A stretch of 64,000 nucleotides of DNA, taken from contig CAJVWU010000002.1 in the NCBI GenBank assembly GCA_913009755.1, positions 62,001-126,000 on the forward strand, written 5' to 3'. Both the position numbers and the translations under genes were made by a program. The notes under the pieces are model-generated. The model was not told the DNA's origin, made no database searches, and saw only the letters and a program-made list of their open reading frames with translations. Positions 38,801-48,022 of this stretch are shown piece by piece. Every line of letters starts with the position of its first letter. Position 1 is the stretch's first letter. The DNA comes from an uncultured Bacteroidia bacterium. GTDB lineage: Bacteria > Bacteroidota > Bacteroidia > Bacteroidales > F082.

Positions 38801-39251
38801 GGATGCCGGTAACCCGGGCTCGGAATACCTGTGGTCAACCGGAGAGACTACAAAGACAATCACTGTTCTCGGTGAAGATTATTCTATCGGGCCACAGGAG
38901 TTTTCATGTCAGGTTACCAATGGCGACGGTTGCCAAAACGATGGCGCCGTATCAGTTGATATCAAAGATTGTTCGTCCATTGGCGAAAACAGTGCCAATA
39001 TTGGTATTGTAATTTTCCCCAATCCGAATAAAGGGGTGTTTAGCCTTGAGATTGAGAGCCCTGCCGGACAAACCATTAGTTTAAAAATCGTGTCCATATC
39101 GGGCAGGGTTGTCTTTAAAGCTGATAACATTAAAATCAACGGAACATATACCCGGCAGGTTGATCTGTCCCAAATGGCTGACGGTATTTATTCCATATTT
39201 ATTGTAGGGAATAATTTTGTGACAAACCGTAAAATTATCATAAACAGATAA
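35811..39251 (+). CDS. large secreted sialidase-like propeller, GEVED and Ig-like protein with T9SS sorting domain (paralogue 1)
   Basis: 1146 aa. N-terminal signal-like helix (residues 5-22). At about residues 165-440 five Asp-box motifs (for example SRSTDNGETW, KSTDGGETW, RSEDGGTTW) define a sialidase-type beta-propeller. Next come an FN3-like part (about 495-580), a GEVED-type domain (GQYGEVEDY, about 650-765) and two Ig-like repeats with the shared LWSTGETT motif. A sorting domain ends the chain (FPNPNKGVFSLEI, then GIYSIF). Sialidase catalytic residues cannot be assigned, so enzymatic activity is unproven. Confidence 0.82.
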   Translation: MKKSTLIIFIVAFGLVAFSINRAISDSTPAERQRRAMVDYRIDNTGYWIKMAKLGLAELNPDVKVAKAIYNGSKINSPMVANDDSPDVPVTTESAQQSENSIFVDPNDNATALNSNNSGPPGFYGADDLYTFDSGETFQGEVQGAGGNNSGDPATAIGTDGRWYVNYISNSGGQGISYSDDQGTSWTKKTVAPNPGQLADKNHMWIDNKAGSPYENYLYVAWTPFCSSCPGDIVLSRSTDNGETWSAITDISSGTGGFHQGVNLSTGPNGEVYAVWAVTYGGGDEDAIGFAKSTDGGETWETAYTIIDNIRGIRGSGVPENMRVNSFPVMAVDNGDGNKSGNIYVTWTNVGEPGVNTGSDRSVYMIRSEDGGTTWSDPVRVNQDEEGIGDANYFGWITCDPSNGMLSVVFYTNRDIQPQEAQTWVALSSDAGDNWEDFQVSDVTFTPSPIPGLASGYFGDYISITAMNGTVYPCWTDNRTGSAKTYVSAFQTINILSPTTLLANVDQETGLCTLNWDFDFDNATGFQHFKIYRNDEYIGDSDTTYYTDQLDLYDYYTYSVTAYYGGTNESSPATVETQYGSSGIRINPDTLMAVVYVDDSAFQTMTIKNTGELDLDFSLSPFFFNRNTATYEEAKGGGDEFIHSVKLAGLYNTSGNDNYRDFTSMYASLKTGNSYPIQVEVKRPYPGDQCAVWIDYDQNGLFDEPAVLLQPDETGTLFTGNIAPPKGSKQGSTRMRIRLAGPGELLSAVGDGQYGEVEDYTLSLADWLTLDPDNGTVAPGDSLVVNIKFDATDMITGTYDETAKFVTNDLENPFYNVYFTLKVTDLQITASVSPDTLCQGGETQLNVIPTGGSGSFTYNWVSVPEGFSSDEQSPMAAPDTSTIYIVSVNDGLITLTDTVMVTVNPLPVVDLGDDQTLCGINEYELDAGNPGSEYLWSTGETTQTITATGTGTNEFWVTVTNPTNCSASDTIMINFAALPEVDLGPDTVICHNGEIMLDAGNPGSEYLWSTGETTKTITVLGEDYSIGPQEFSCQVTNGDGCQNDGAVSVDIKDCSSIGENSANIGIVIFPNPNKGVFSLEIESPAGQTISLKIVSISGRVVFKADNIKINGTYTRQVDLSQMADGIYSIFIVGNNFVTNRKIIINR

Positions 39252-39280
39252 TATTTTAATCCGTTATTTTTGATTTAATA

Positions 39281-39307
39281 AAAGGGCGCTTTTTTGCGCC
39301 CTTTTTT
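39281..39307 (+). terminator. rho-independent terminator after paralogue 1
   Basis: AAAGGGCGC (39281-39289), loop T6, GCGCCCTTT (39296-39304) and a continuing T-run. Confidence 0.85.
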
Positions 39308-39408
39308 GTTAAAAACAAGCAACCTTTTAAAAATTCACCTTGTCTGCATGGTTATTATTCTTATTTTGCGCTGTAGTTTTTCTAAAGTAACCGCAAGATT
39401 AATTTTAT

Positions 39409-42400
39409 ATGAAAAAAATTACACACCCGATTACAATTATTCTGTTGGTAATTTTTGCTTTTAGCCTGAACTGGGCAGTGAGCAACAATTCCGCGTCACA
39501 ACATGAAAAAAGAAGTAAGGTTAATACGCGAATTGATAATATTAGCTATTGGGTAAAAATGGCCGAAGCCGGCTATATTCCTTTTAACCCTGATATAAAA
39601 TCAAAACCGGCGGTTTACACCGGCAGTAAAATCAAAGCTTTCGGCGTATTGACGGATGACTCACCCGATGTACCTGTTACCGAAATTAACTCCACACAAA
39701 GTGAGAATTCCGTTTTTGTGGATCCTTCAACCAAAGCAACCGTATTAAATTCAAACAACTCAACGCAAAATCCGGTGGGGGTCCTTTATGGCGCCAACGA
39801 CCTTTATACTTTTGATTACGGTGAAACCTGGGAAGGCGAAATTCAGGGGGTTGGCGGAAGCAACTCGGGCGACCCCGCAACGGCCATCGGTTTAAACGGA
39901 AGATGGTATGTTAATTATATTGATAATGATGGGGGGCAGGGCATATCCTATTCTGACGACCAGGGAGAAAATTGGGTTGTTAAAACAATAACCCCCAATC
40001 CGAATTATTTTGCTGATAAAAACCACCTATGGATTGACAACAGTCCCGACAGTCCGTATGAAGGCAATTTATATGTAGCCTGGTCCTATTTTGGCCAACC
40101 TGATGATCCTGATAACAATGAAATTGCCTTTTCCTATTCTACTGACGACGGGGACACCTGGTCGGATTATGTCATCATCAGTGCTGCGGTCAATGCAGGC
40201 AGCCACAACCAGGGGGTAAAAATAAGTACCGGCCCCAGTGGCGAGATATATGCTGTCTGGGCTATTTACGATAGCTGGCCTTCAGGCGGAAGCGATGAAA
40301 CGGCTATGGGAATGGCTACATCTTACGATGGCGGGATTACCTGGGAACCGGCAAAACGAATCATCGAAAATATCCGCGGTATCAGGGCAAGCGAGACCTC
40401 AAAAAATATGAGGGTTAACTCTTTTCCGTCAGCGGCGGTTGATTGCAGCTCGGGAAGTTATAGCGGAACCATCTACGTAACCTGGGCCAATATTGGTGTC
40501 CCCGGGGTGAACACCGGAAATGATATTGACGTTTACATGATCAAATCTTCCGATAACGGTGCCACCTGGTCGGAACCCATACGTGTAAACCAGGATCCTG
40601 CAGGAGAAAGGAAAGAACACTATTTTCCCTGGATATGTGTTGATGCTTATAATGGTATTATCAGCCTTGTGTTTTACGATGACCGTAATGTGGGAAGCAC
40701 ACAGTGTGAGGTCTTTTGTTCCAATTCGCAAGATGGCGGCGAAACCTGGGAAGACTTTCAGGTAAGTGATGTTGCATTTACACCTTCACCCATCCCCGGG
40801 CTGGCCGGCAGCTATTTTGGAGATTATATTGGCATTTCGGCTTCAGACGGCTGGGTGTACCCGGTCTGGACCGACAACCGGCTTGGCCATGCCATGGCTT
40901 TTACCTCACCTTATGAAACCAACCCCCTGAACCGTCCTTATGATCTTTCGGGGGATGTAACATTTGAAACAGGGGAGGCAAACCTGATTTGGTCTTATGA
41001 AGAAATGGAAGGATTCCTTAATTTTAATATTTACAGGGATGATGAACTGATAGGGACTACAACAGATACAACCTATATTGATAATCTGCCTGATTATGGA
41101 TACTATACCTATACGGTAACTGCATTTTACACCGAGGATATGGAATCTGGATCTGTCAATACAGACTTACAGTGGGGAGACGCACACATCAGCGTGACGC
41201 CCGAAAGTATTTATGAACACCTTACCGTTGACTCTGCTTCCACAAAATACATTACCGTGGTGAATACAGGGCAATTGGATTTGCACTATGTTATTTCAGC
41301 ATTTATTAACAAAACCAATCGTGAAGAACCGGGTTATTGCAATGCCGGAGGCGGAGGGGCCGAGTATATCAAACAAGTTACGGTTGGTGATATAGATAAC
41401 ATTACGGGAGCTAATAATTATGCTGATTATACCGATATTTCAACCAATATGGAGTTGGGAAAAATGTATTCGATCACCGTTGTTAATGGCAACCCGTTTG
41501 ACGCCGACCAATGCGGGGTATGGATTGACTGGAACCAGAATGACGAGTTTGACGATGGCATGATCGCTTTTGAAGGTAGTCCCGGGGAAGGGCCTTACAC
41601 CGCTACAATTACACCGCCGTTTGGATCCAAAACAGGAACGACACGTATGCGTATCCGAATCCGGTACACGGGAGATCTTACACCTTGCGGTTACAGTACA
41701 TGGGGAGAAGTTGAAGACTATTCGGTGAATGTGGTTAGCTGGATGGGCATTGACCCCATTGTGGATACCATACAACCCGGTGATACTGCCCAGGTTGCCG
41801 TTAACTTTGATGCCACGGGACTGGAACCGGGATTCTATACAGCAACAGCCACATTTTATTCCAATGATCCCAATCTGGATGAGGTAAATGTGGATCTCAC
41901 ATTGGAAGTAACAACAACAGCCGTTGATGCCGGTGCAACAGCAATAACTATAAATGATACTGTAGCTATTTGTGCCGGTGAAAGCACACAATTAACTGCT
42001 ACGCCTTTCGGGAAATATTATAACCCTGTTTTTAACTGGCATTCCAACCCGGAGGGGTTTGTTACCGATGTACAGAACCCGGATATTATTCCGGGAGAAT
42101 CAGCCTGGTATATTGTTGAAATGTCAAGTGACAGTACAACAACCGTTGCCACCGATTCCGTCTTTATTGAACTCAGGCCTTTACCTGAAGTTAACCTTGG
42201 CGCTGATACAACGCTTTGCGGAAACGGTTCGAAAACACTCTATGCAGGAGATCAGGGCACTAAATACCTTTGGTCAACCGGTGATACCACGCAATCCATT
42301 ATTGTTGATTCCACGACAATGTTTGCCGGTTATGGTGACCGCGAAATTAACGTCACGGTTTATGGTAAAAACGGATGTATAAATTCAGATACAGTCATCA

Positions 42401-42693
42401 TCGGTGTTCTCAACTGCACGGGAATTGATGAAATGGTCAACAACGTTTCAATGACAGTTTATCCCAACCCGAATACCGGTGAATTCTATTTAGACCTGCA
42501 TGCCGTTAAAGATGATGTGGCAGATATCCTGATATTTAATGAGGTCGGGTCAGAAGTTTACCGGAATGAACAGGTAAAAATCAGTGGCAACATGAAAATG
42601 AAAATCGAAATGGGTCATCAGGCATCCGGGATTTATCAGTTATTTTTAAGGGGTAAAAACAGCTTGGGCAGCCGCAAAATAATTGTTAAATAA
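39409..42693 (+). CDS. large secreted sialidase-like propeller, GEVED and Ig-like protein with T9SS sorting domain (paralogue 2)
   Basis: 1094 aa, colinear with the preceding gene. It shares the same N-terminus plan (RIDNISYWVKMAEAGYIPFNPD), Asp boxes, FN3-like segment, GEVED domain (WGEVEDYSV) and one Ig-like repeat (LWSTGDTT). The sorting domain is YPNPNTGEFYLDL. It lacks the second copy of the Ig-like repeat of paralogue 1. The GEVED domain holds a calcium-binding-type WIDWNQNDEFDDG motif (inference). A tandem duplication is likely; a terminator separates the two, so each is transcribed separately. Confidence 0.82.
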   Translation: MKKITHPITIILLVIFAFSLNWAVSNNSASQHEKRSKVNTRIDNISYWVKMAEAGYIPFNPDIKSKPAVYTGSKIKAFGVLTDDSPDVPVTEINSTQSENSVFVDPSTKATVLNSNNSTQNPVGVLYGANDLYTFDYGETWEGEIQGVGGSNSGDPATAIGLNGRWYVNYIDNDGGQGISYSDDQGENWVVKTITPNPNYFADKNHLWIDNSPDSPYEGNLYVAWSYFGQPDDPDNNEIAFSYSTDDGDTWSDYVIISAAVNAGSHNQGVKISTGPSGEIYAVWAIYDSWPSGGSDETAMGMATSYDGGITWEPAKRIIENIRGIRASETSKNMRVNSFPSAAVDCSSGSYSGTIYVTWANIGVPGVNTGNDIDVYMIKSSDNGATWSEPIRVNQDPAGERKEHYFPWICVDAYNGIISLVFYDDRNVGSTQCEVFCSNSQDGGETWEDFQVSDVAFTPSPIPGLAGSYFGDYIGISASDGWVYPVWTDNRLGHAMAFTSPYETNPLNRPYDLSGDVTFETGEANLIWSYEEMEGFLNFNIYRDDELIGTTTDTTYIDNLPDYGYYTYTVTAFYTEDMESGSVNTDLQWGDAHISVTPESIYEHLTVDSASTKYITVVNTGQLDLHYVISAFINKTNREEPGYCNAGGGGAEYIKQVTVGDIDNITGANNYADYTDISTNMELGKMYSITVVNGNPFDADQCGVWIDWNQNDEFDDGMIAFEGSPGEGPYTATITPPFGSKTGTTRMRIRIRYTGDLTPCGYSTWGEVEDYSVNVVSWMGIDPIVDTIQPGDTAQVAVNFDATGLEPGFYTATATFYSNDPNLDEVNVDLTLEVTTTAVDAGATAITINDTVAICAGESTQLTATPFGKYYNPVFNWHSNPEGFVTDVQNPDIIPGESAWYIVEMSSDSTTTVATDSVFIELRPLPEVNLGADTTLCGNGSKTLYAGDQGTKYLWSTGDTTQSIIVDSTTMFAGYGDREINVTVYGKNGCINSDTVIIGVLNCTGIDEMVNNVSMTVYPNPNTGEFYLDLHAVKDDVADILIFNEVGSEVYRNEQVKISGNMKMKIEMGHQASGIYQLFLRGKNSLGSRKIIVK

Positions 42694-42705
42694 TCATTCA
42701 AATAT

Positions 42706-42713
42706 TATCTTTG
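42706..42713 (+). promoter_or_regulatory. -7 box TATCTTTG of the Omp28-like gene
   Basis: TATCTTTG, 34 bases before ATG 42748. Confidence 0.55.
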
Positions 42714-42747
42714 TAACTTAAACACAGAACCTTAAAAATTAAATTCA

Positions 42748-44256
42748 ATGCTTATGAAAAAGTTAATTTTTACAATCGCAGCAACCTTTACCTTCTTCAG
42801 CATGTTTGCACAGGTTGACAGACAGTTGGTATTGGTTGAGATTGGAACCGGGACATGGTGTCAATATTGTCCGGGAGCAGCCATGGGAGCCGATGATTTA
42901 CACGATAACGGCGACCCGGTCGGTATTATTGAAAACCACAATGGAGATGCTTTTGCCAACCAGTACTCCAACGCACGGAACAGTTATTATTCTATTAATG
43001 GCTTTCCCACAGCCAATTTTGACGGTAAATGGGGTGAAGTTGTCGGCGGAAGCCATACCCAGACTATGTATCCCCAGTACATTGCCAAGGTAACTTCAAG
43101 AATGGCTATCCAAACTGATTTTGATATTTCAATTTCGGGGAGTAATAGCGGCGATAATTATAACGTTACGGTAACCGTAACCAAAGTGGCCGATTATTCG
43201 GGAGGAACACTCAAAGTGCGTTTGGCCCTCACCGAATCAAACATTCAATACAACTGGCAGGGAATGACCGAATTGAATTTCGTCAACCGGCTTATGGTCC
43301 CCGATGCCAATGGTACGACAGTTGATTTCACCAGCGGTGATACACAAAATGTTGAATTGAGTTTTACTTTCGATAACTCCTGGGATATCAACGAGTGTGA
43401 ATTGGTTGCTTTTATTCAGGACGACGGGAACAAGTACAACCAACACGCCGCTAAAGTCATGTTGACCGATCTTGGTGGTGGTGGTGGTGGCTTCCAGGCC
43501 GGTTTCTATTGCGATGATACCACCTTCTGCGGCGCACCTGCTGTTGCGCATTTCTACGATAATTGCTCAGGCGGCGACCCCATTTCATGGAACTGGTATT
43601 TTGAAGGGGGCATCCCGGAAACTTCACTGGATGAAAATCCTGTCGTTACTTATTTGAATGAAGGTGATTTTGATGTTCAATTAATTGTTTCCGACGGGAC
43701 TGATATTGATACCCTCTTAATGGAGAATTACATCCATGTAAACGCCATTCCAACTGTTTACTGGAATGATGTTCCCGCTTTATGTAATAAGGGTGACGAT
43801 CCATACACCTTAACAGAAGGACAACCTGATGGTGGTGAATATTCGGGGGATTTTGTTTCTGACGGTGAATATTTTCATCCAACGGCAGCCGGAGTGGGGG
43901 AACATCTGGTGACTTATACATATACAGATACGGACGGTTGTGAAAATTCGGCTGATTATACCATTACGGTAGATAATTGTACAGGCATTGGTGAAAACCA
44001 GGCCGTAGGCCTCGAATTGTTCCCCAATCCCACTACCGGTATCCTCAACATCAACATCAGTGCCGATGAGTTCAACAATGCCGAGCTTAAAGTAGTCAAT
44101 GTATTAGGGAAAGAAATTTACAAACAAACCGGGTTGAACATCAAGGGTGATTATTCAGTCCGTGTTAACCTTTCAACCCAACCAAATGGGATTTACTTTG
44201 TCATGATCAATGGTGAAAACCAAACGATCACACGAAAAGTATTCCTGAACAAATAA
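42748..44256 (+). CDS. Omp28-like thioredoxin-fold secreted protein with PKD-type domain and T9SS sorting domain
   Basis: 502 aa (an ATG at 42754 is an alternative start). After a signal peptide the mature chain opens with LVEIGTGTWCQYCPGA, a WCxYC thioredoxin-like active-site motif typical of Omp28-related proteins, followed by GFPTANFDGK. A PKD-like domain (about 250-330) carries SWNWYFEGGIPETS. Another Ig-like segment follows, and the sorting domain starts at LFPNPTTGILNINI. A surface thiol-redox role is possible (inference). It follows the two sialidase-like genes. Confidence 0.82.
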   Translation: MLMKKLIFTIAATFTFFSMFAQVDRQLVLVEIGTGTWCQYCPGAAMGADDLHDNGDPVGIIENHNGDAFANQYSNARNSYYSINGFPTANFDGKWGEVVGGSHTQTMYPQYIAKVTSRMAIQTDFDISISGSNSGDNYNVTVTVTKVADYSGGTLKVRLALTESNIQYNWQGMTELNFVNRLMVPDANGTTVDFTSGDTQNVELSFTFDNSWDINECELVAFIQDDGNKYNQHAAKVMLTDLGGGGGGFQAGFYCDDTTFCGAPAVAHFYDNCSGGDPISWNWYFEGGIPETSLDENPVVTYLNEGDFDVQLIVSDGTDIDTLLMENYIHVNAIPTVYWNDVPALCNKGDDPYTLTEGQPDGGEYSGDFVSDGEYFHPTAAGVGEHLVTYTYTDTDGCENSADYTITVDNCTGIGENQAVGLELFPNPTTGILNINISADEFNNAELKVVNVLGKEIYKQTGLNIKGDYSVRVNLSTQPNGIYFVMINGENQTITRKVFLNK

Positions 44257-44275
44257 GATTAAATCCTTAAAAACT

Positions 44276-44310
44276 AAAAAGGCTGCCCGGAAAAGGACAG
44301 CCTTTTTTTT
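44276..44310 (+). terminator. rho-independent terminator after the Omp28-like gene
   Basis: AAAAAGGCTG (44276-44285) pairs with CAGCCTTTTT (44298-44307), followed by more T. Confidence 0.85.
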
Positions 44311-44316
44311 ACTATT

Positions 44317-44382
44317 CCGGCGACTTCAGTCGCCAAGCCAGGTATATTTCAATTCAGGTATCTCGGCGACTGAAGTCGCCGG
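44317..44382. repeat. inverted pair of GGCGACTGAAGTCGCC palindromes
   Basis: CCGGCGACTTCAGTCGCC (44317-44334) and its exact reverse complement (44365-44382) are 30 bases apart, just before lysS. Each unit is itself a near-palindrome. A diverged single unit recurs at 50725-50740. Confidence 0.7.
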
Positions 44383-44403
44383 TACAAAATTGCCCGTTTT
44401 CAA

Positions 44404-44411
44404 TATCTTTG
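44404..44411 (+). promoter_or_regulatory. -7 box TATCTTTG of lysS
   Basis: TATCTTTG, 18 bases before ATG 44430. Confidence 0.55.
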
Positions 44412-44429
44412 CAAAAATTTTTTTGACCT

Positions 44430-46157
44430 ATGAGTATCCATTTGAGCGAACAGGAACAGATCAGGCGGCAGGCACTAACCGAATTGAAAAAACTGGGAAT
44501 CAACCCTTATCCTCCCGAGGAATATGAAGTCAACGCAACGGCAAAAGAAATCCTGGAACAATTTCCGGAAGACGGCAATCTTTTTCAGGAGGTAAGCCTG
44601 GCCGGCAGAATTATGAGCCGCAGAATTATGGGCGCTGCCTCGTTCGCCGAACTGAAAGACCACACAGGCAGGATGCAGTTGTACTTCAAGCGGGATGACA
44701 TATGCCCCGGCGAAGACAAAACCATGTACAACACCGTTTTCAAACACTTGCTGGACATCGGCGATTTTATCGGGGTAAAGGGATACGTTTTTGTTACCAA
44801 AATGGGAGAGATCACCATCCATGTTACGGAATTTAAAGTCCTCTCCAAATCGCTCAGGCCCCTGCCCATTGTCAAGGAAAAAGACGGAAAAGTTTATGAT
44901 GCCTTCACCGACCCTGACCAGCGTTTCCGGCAGCGGTATGTTGACCTCATCGTTAACGACCATGTGAAAGACACCTTCATCAAAAGAGCGCAGATCATTC
45001 GCTCGATGCGTTTGTTCCTGAATGAAAAAGATTACCTTGAAGTGGAAACACCGGTACTGCAACCCATTCCGGGAGGGGCAGCAGCCAAACCCTTTGTTAC
45101 CCACCACAATGCCCTGGATATGCCGCTTTACCTGCGCATTGCTGACGAACTGTACCTGAAACGACTTATCGTGGGTGGTTATGAAGGCGTATTTGAGTTT
45201 GCTAAAGACTTCCGCAACGAAGGGATGGACCGCTACCACAATCCCGAATTCAACCAGATGGAAATTTATGTGGCTTACAAGGATTATTTCTGGATGATGG
45301 AGCTGACCGAAAAGATGGTAGAGAAAATAGCGCTGGATGTCCACGGAACCACAAAAGTGCAGATTGGTGAAAATGTGGTGGATTTTAAAGTCCCTTTCCG
45401 GCGGATCACCATCCTGGATGCCATCAAAGAATACACAGGTTATGATGTGAGCCGCATGAACGAAGACGAATTGCGCGAAACCTGCAAAAAGCTGAACATG
45501 GAAACCGACCCGTCCATGGGCAAAGGGAAACTGATTGATGAGATCTTCGGGGAAAAATGTGAACCGCATTTTATCCAGCCCACATTCATCATGGACTATC
45601 CGGTGGAAATGTCGCCTTTGTGCAAGCGCCACCGCAAAAATCCTGAACTGACCGAGCGTTTTGAGCTGATGGTCAACGGCAAGGAACTGGCCAATGCCTA
45701 CACCGAGTTAAACGACCCCATTGATCAGCTCGAACGGTTCAAGGAACAGGTACGGCTGGCTGAAAAAGGCGATGATGAAGCCATGTGGATAGACATGGAT
45801 TTTGTGCGTGCCCTTGAATACGGCATGCCTCCAACCTCGGGAATGGGTATCGGTATTGACCGGCTGGTGATGTTCATGACCAACCAGCCCTCCATCCAGG
45901 AAGTGATCTTCTTCCCGCAGATGCGTCCCGAAAAGCAGAAAAAAGTAATCATCCCACAGGATTTTGTCGCCCTCGGTGTGCCGGAACAATGGGCCGAACA
46001 CGTGATGGCTGCCGGGTTTGCCACCCCTGCCCAACTGAAAGGGGCCAAAGCTACAGCCGTCCAGCAAAAACTGAACGGATACCGCAAGAAAAACAAACTG
46101 GATATTCCGGCCGTTCAGGTAGAAGAAATAGAAAAGTGGCAGGAAAACATTGAGTAA
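44430..46157 (+). CDS. lysS: lysyl-tRNA synthetase, class II
   Basis: 575 aa. Charges tRNA-Lys. An OB-fold anticodon domain (about 60-170) is followed by the class II core: motif 2 [22 protein letters not shown] and motif 3 [11 protein letters not shown]. It is longer than the roughly 505 aa of E. coli LysS because of a C-terminal extension of about 70 residues ([16 protein letters not shown] to the end), a form seen in Bacteroidota. Its promoter is preceded by an inverted pair of palindromic repeats. Confidence 0.96.
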   Translation: MSIHLSEQEQIRRQALTELKKLGINPYPPEEYEVNATAKEILEQFPEDGNLFQEVSLAGRIMSRRIMGAASFAELKDHTGRMQLYFKRDDICPGEDKTMYNTVFKHLLDIGDFIGVKGYVFVTKMGEITIHVTEFKVLSKSLRPLPIVKEKDGKVYDAFTDPDQRFRQRYVDLIVNDHVKDTFIKRAQIIRSMRLFLNEKDYLEVETPVLQPIPGGAAAKPFVTHHNALDMPLYLRIADELYLKRLIVGGYEGVFEFAKDFRNEGMDRYHNPEFNQMEIYVAYKDYFWMMELTEKMVEKIALDVHGTTKVQIGENVVDFKVPFRRITILDAIKEYTGYDVSRMNEDELRETCKKLNMETDPSMGKGKLIDEIFGEKCEPHFIQPTFIMDYPVEMSPLCKRHRKNPELTERFELMVNGKELANAYTELNDPIDQLERFKEQVRLAEKGDDEAMWIDMDFVRALEYGMPPTSGMGIGIDRLVMFMTNQPSIQEVIFFPQMRPEKQKKVIIPQDFVALGVPEQWAEHVMAAGFATPAQLKGAKATAVQQKLNGYRKKNKLDIPAVQVEEIEKWQENIE

Positions 46158-46263
46158 CCGGGTCAATCTTTTTATTCCAGTATAAGATGCCAAAATTTCG
46201 TTGATTTGTTCACGTTGGTGATCAAAAACAACCGGTGATTTCTCTCATTTCTTTTTATAAAAT

Positions 46264-46295
46264 ATAAATATATGTACCATGGTACATATATTTAT
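46264..46295. promoter_or_regulatory. 32-base perfect palindrome in the ATPase promoter
   Basis: A perfect palindrome of 32 bases centred between 46279 and 46280, with core TGTACCATGGTACA. It ends one base before the -7 box and occupies the usual -33 region, where no TTTG is seen. It is a strong operator candidate, bound perhaps by the encoded winged helix (inference). Confidence 0.65.
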
Positions 46296-46296
46296 G

Positions 46297-46304
46297 TAAA
46301 TTTG
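46297..46304 (+). promoter_or_regulatory. -7 box TAAATTTG of the ATPase gene at 46325
   Basis: TAAATTTG, 21 bases before ATG 46325. The pseudogene copy has TAAATTTA at the same place. Confidence 0.55.
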
Positions 46305-46324
46305 TGGAGCGAAAGGTATGAATT

Positions 46325-47452
46325 ATGATTAAGAGATACATTACCGGTCAATTGTTCAATGATCTTAAACGAGGTCATGTAACCGCTTTATTTGGAGCGA
46401 GGCGTACCGGTAAAACCACCATAATGAACTCCATTGTTGAATCTGTAACGAATAAAAAAACACTGGTACTCAACGGAGAAGATTATGATGTGGCAAGTAC
46501 ACTCTCTTCATTGCGCCAGGAAACACTAACGAATCTTGTATCCGGATATGATATTTTATTTATTGATGAGGCACAAAACGTTCCCAATATCGGGAAAAGC
46601 ATTAAGTTGCTTGTTGACACAAATCCTGACATCTCTGTTTTTATAACCGGCTCTGCTTCATTGGATTTAAGAAGTAAAATCGGTGAACCATTAACGGGGC
46701 GTTCACGGTTTTTTATGTTGTATCCTTTTTCGTTAAATGAAATATCGCCTAATTATATGGATGCACTTCAAAAACTTCCCCAATTATTGGTTTATGGTTC
46801 CTACCCTCAGGTTATCCTGGCTTCCAACGACAAAGAAAAGCGAATAATCCTTGAAAATATTCGCAATGGCTATTTATTAAAAGATGTGTTACAAATGGAA
46901 AATATAAAAGACAGTCTGTTTGTGATAAATCTTCTTCGTCTTATTGCTTTTCAGATTGGAAATGATGTTTCATTTAACGAATTAGCCCGCAATCTCGGAA
47001 CTACCGTAAAAACGGTACAACGTTATCTTGAAATTCTGGAAAAAGCTTTTATCATATTTCGCCTTCAGGGATATAGCAGGAATCTGCGAAAAGAAATCAG
47101 TAAATCTCCTCGTTTCTATTTTTGGGATAATGGCATCAGAAATGTCGTTATTTCCAATTTTAACCCGCTTGACATCCGTGATGATGTTGGTAAATTATGG
47201 GAAAACTATTGTGTATCGGAACGAATAAAAAAACAGGTTTACGGTGAAAAGTTTTCCGAATTTTATTTCTGGCGAACCTACGACAGGCAGGAAATAGATT
47301 TGATCGAAATAACGGATACAAAGATAAATGCTTTTGAATTCAAGTGGGGAGAAAAATCAGTTCGTCCTCCAAAAGCTTTTATTGAAAATTATCAGGAAGC
47401 AAACTTTGATACAATCAACCGGGTTAACTTTTTTAATTTTTTAAAATTGTAA
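46325..47452 (+). CDS. AAA_14 / DUF4143 ATP-binding protein, intact twin of the 25-kb pseudogene
   Basis: 375 aa. Walker A GARRTGKTT near residues 24-32, Walker B ILFIDEAQ, and GSASLDL. A winged-helix-like segment VSFNELARNLGTTVKTVQRYLEI is at about residues 205-235. The C-terminal DUF4143 part has WRTYDRQEIDLIEI followed by AFEFKWGEK, which keeps the E-D-ExK core expected for a PD-(D/E)XK-like fold. It is a solitary gene between lysS and the sigma-factor operon. Function of the family is not established. Confidence 0.88.
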   Translation: MIKRYITGQLFNDLKRGHVTALFGARRTGKTTIMNSIVESVTNKKTLVLNGEDYDVASTLSSLRQETLTNLVSGYDILFIDEAQNVPNIGKSIKLLVDTNPDISVFITGSASLDLRSKIGEPLTGRSRFFMLYPFSLNEISPNYMDALQKLPQLLVYGSYPQVILASNDKEKRIILENIRNGYLLKDVLQMENIKDSLFVINLLRLIAFQIGNDVSFNELARNLGTTVKTVQRYLEILEKAFIIFRLQGYSRNLRKEISKSPRFYFWDNGIRNVVISNFNPLDIRDDVGKLWENYCVSERIKKQVYGEKFSEFYFWRTYDRQEIDLIEITDTKINAFEFKWGEKSVRPPKAFIENYQEANFDTINRVNFFNFLKL

Positions 47453-47572
47453 CCACTTAGTCAATGAGTGTTTATTTTTCTAAAAGCTTTCCTTCCCGGA
47501 ATCACGATATAAAAAAGAATCTTTGTTTCGATAGTTGATACAACTGCCTTTCACTGATAAGAATTATAAATT

Positions 47573-48022
47573 TTACCCGGCTCCGGCCCACAGGAACATC
47601 GCCGTGTCGTCCCCGTTGGTGATCATGAGGTAATCGGTGGTTTCGTCCCTGCTGTTTTTTCTTATCAGAATTTTTACGCTACCGCCGCTGCTGATGTCCA
47701 GCATATTCTTAAAATCTTTTTTACTGATCTGCTTTTTCAGTTTTGTTTTAAAGGTTTCAAGGTCGGATGAGTTTCCTGTTTCTTTTTCGAATCGGAGGAT
47801 GTAAAGACCGTCTAGCTTGTTCAGGAAGTTACTGAAATCGCTGTCCGGGTCAATGTCCAGGTCAATATTTCCCGATTGCAGTTTGAAACCTTCCACTTTG
47901 GCATATTTTTCAAACAGCCGCTTCATTTCCCTGTCCTGGCTGTGAAGCAATACCGGTAGAACCAGGATTAAGGATAATACCAAAGTTATTTTTTTCATGA
48001 TTTCGATTATTTTATTTCTCAT
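47573..48022 (-). CDS. DUF4252 protein, second of a pair
   Basis: 149 aa. The likely start is at the second Met (MKKITLVLSLILVLPVLLHSQD), which begins a clear signal peptide; the first ATG adds 9 residues. The mature part (FEKYAKVEGFKLQSGNIDLD, then LDGLYILRFEKE) fits DUF4252, a Bacteroidota envelope family of unknown role. It overlaps the preceding DUF4252 gene by 11 bases and ends the sigma-factor operon. Confidence 0.8.
   Translation of the reverse strand: MRNKIIEIMKKITLVLSLILVLPVLLHSQDREMKRLFEKYAKVEGFKLQSGNIDLDIDPDSDFSNFLNKLDGLYILRFEKETGNSSDLETFKTKLKKQISKKDFKNMLDISSGGSVKILIRKNSRDETTDYLMITNGDDTAMFLWAGAG

Noticed and set aside
44475-45632. 385-codon open frame on the minus strand
   Set aside because: It lies wholly opposite lysS, has no family resemblance, and lysS is certain.
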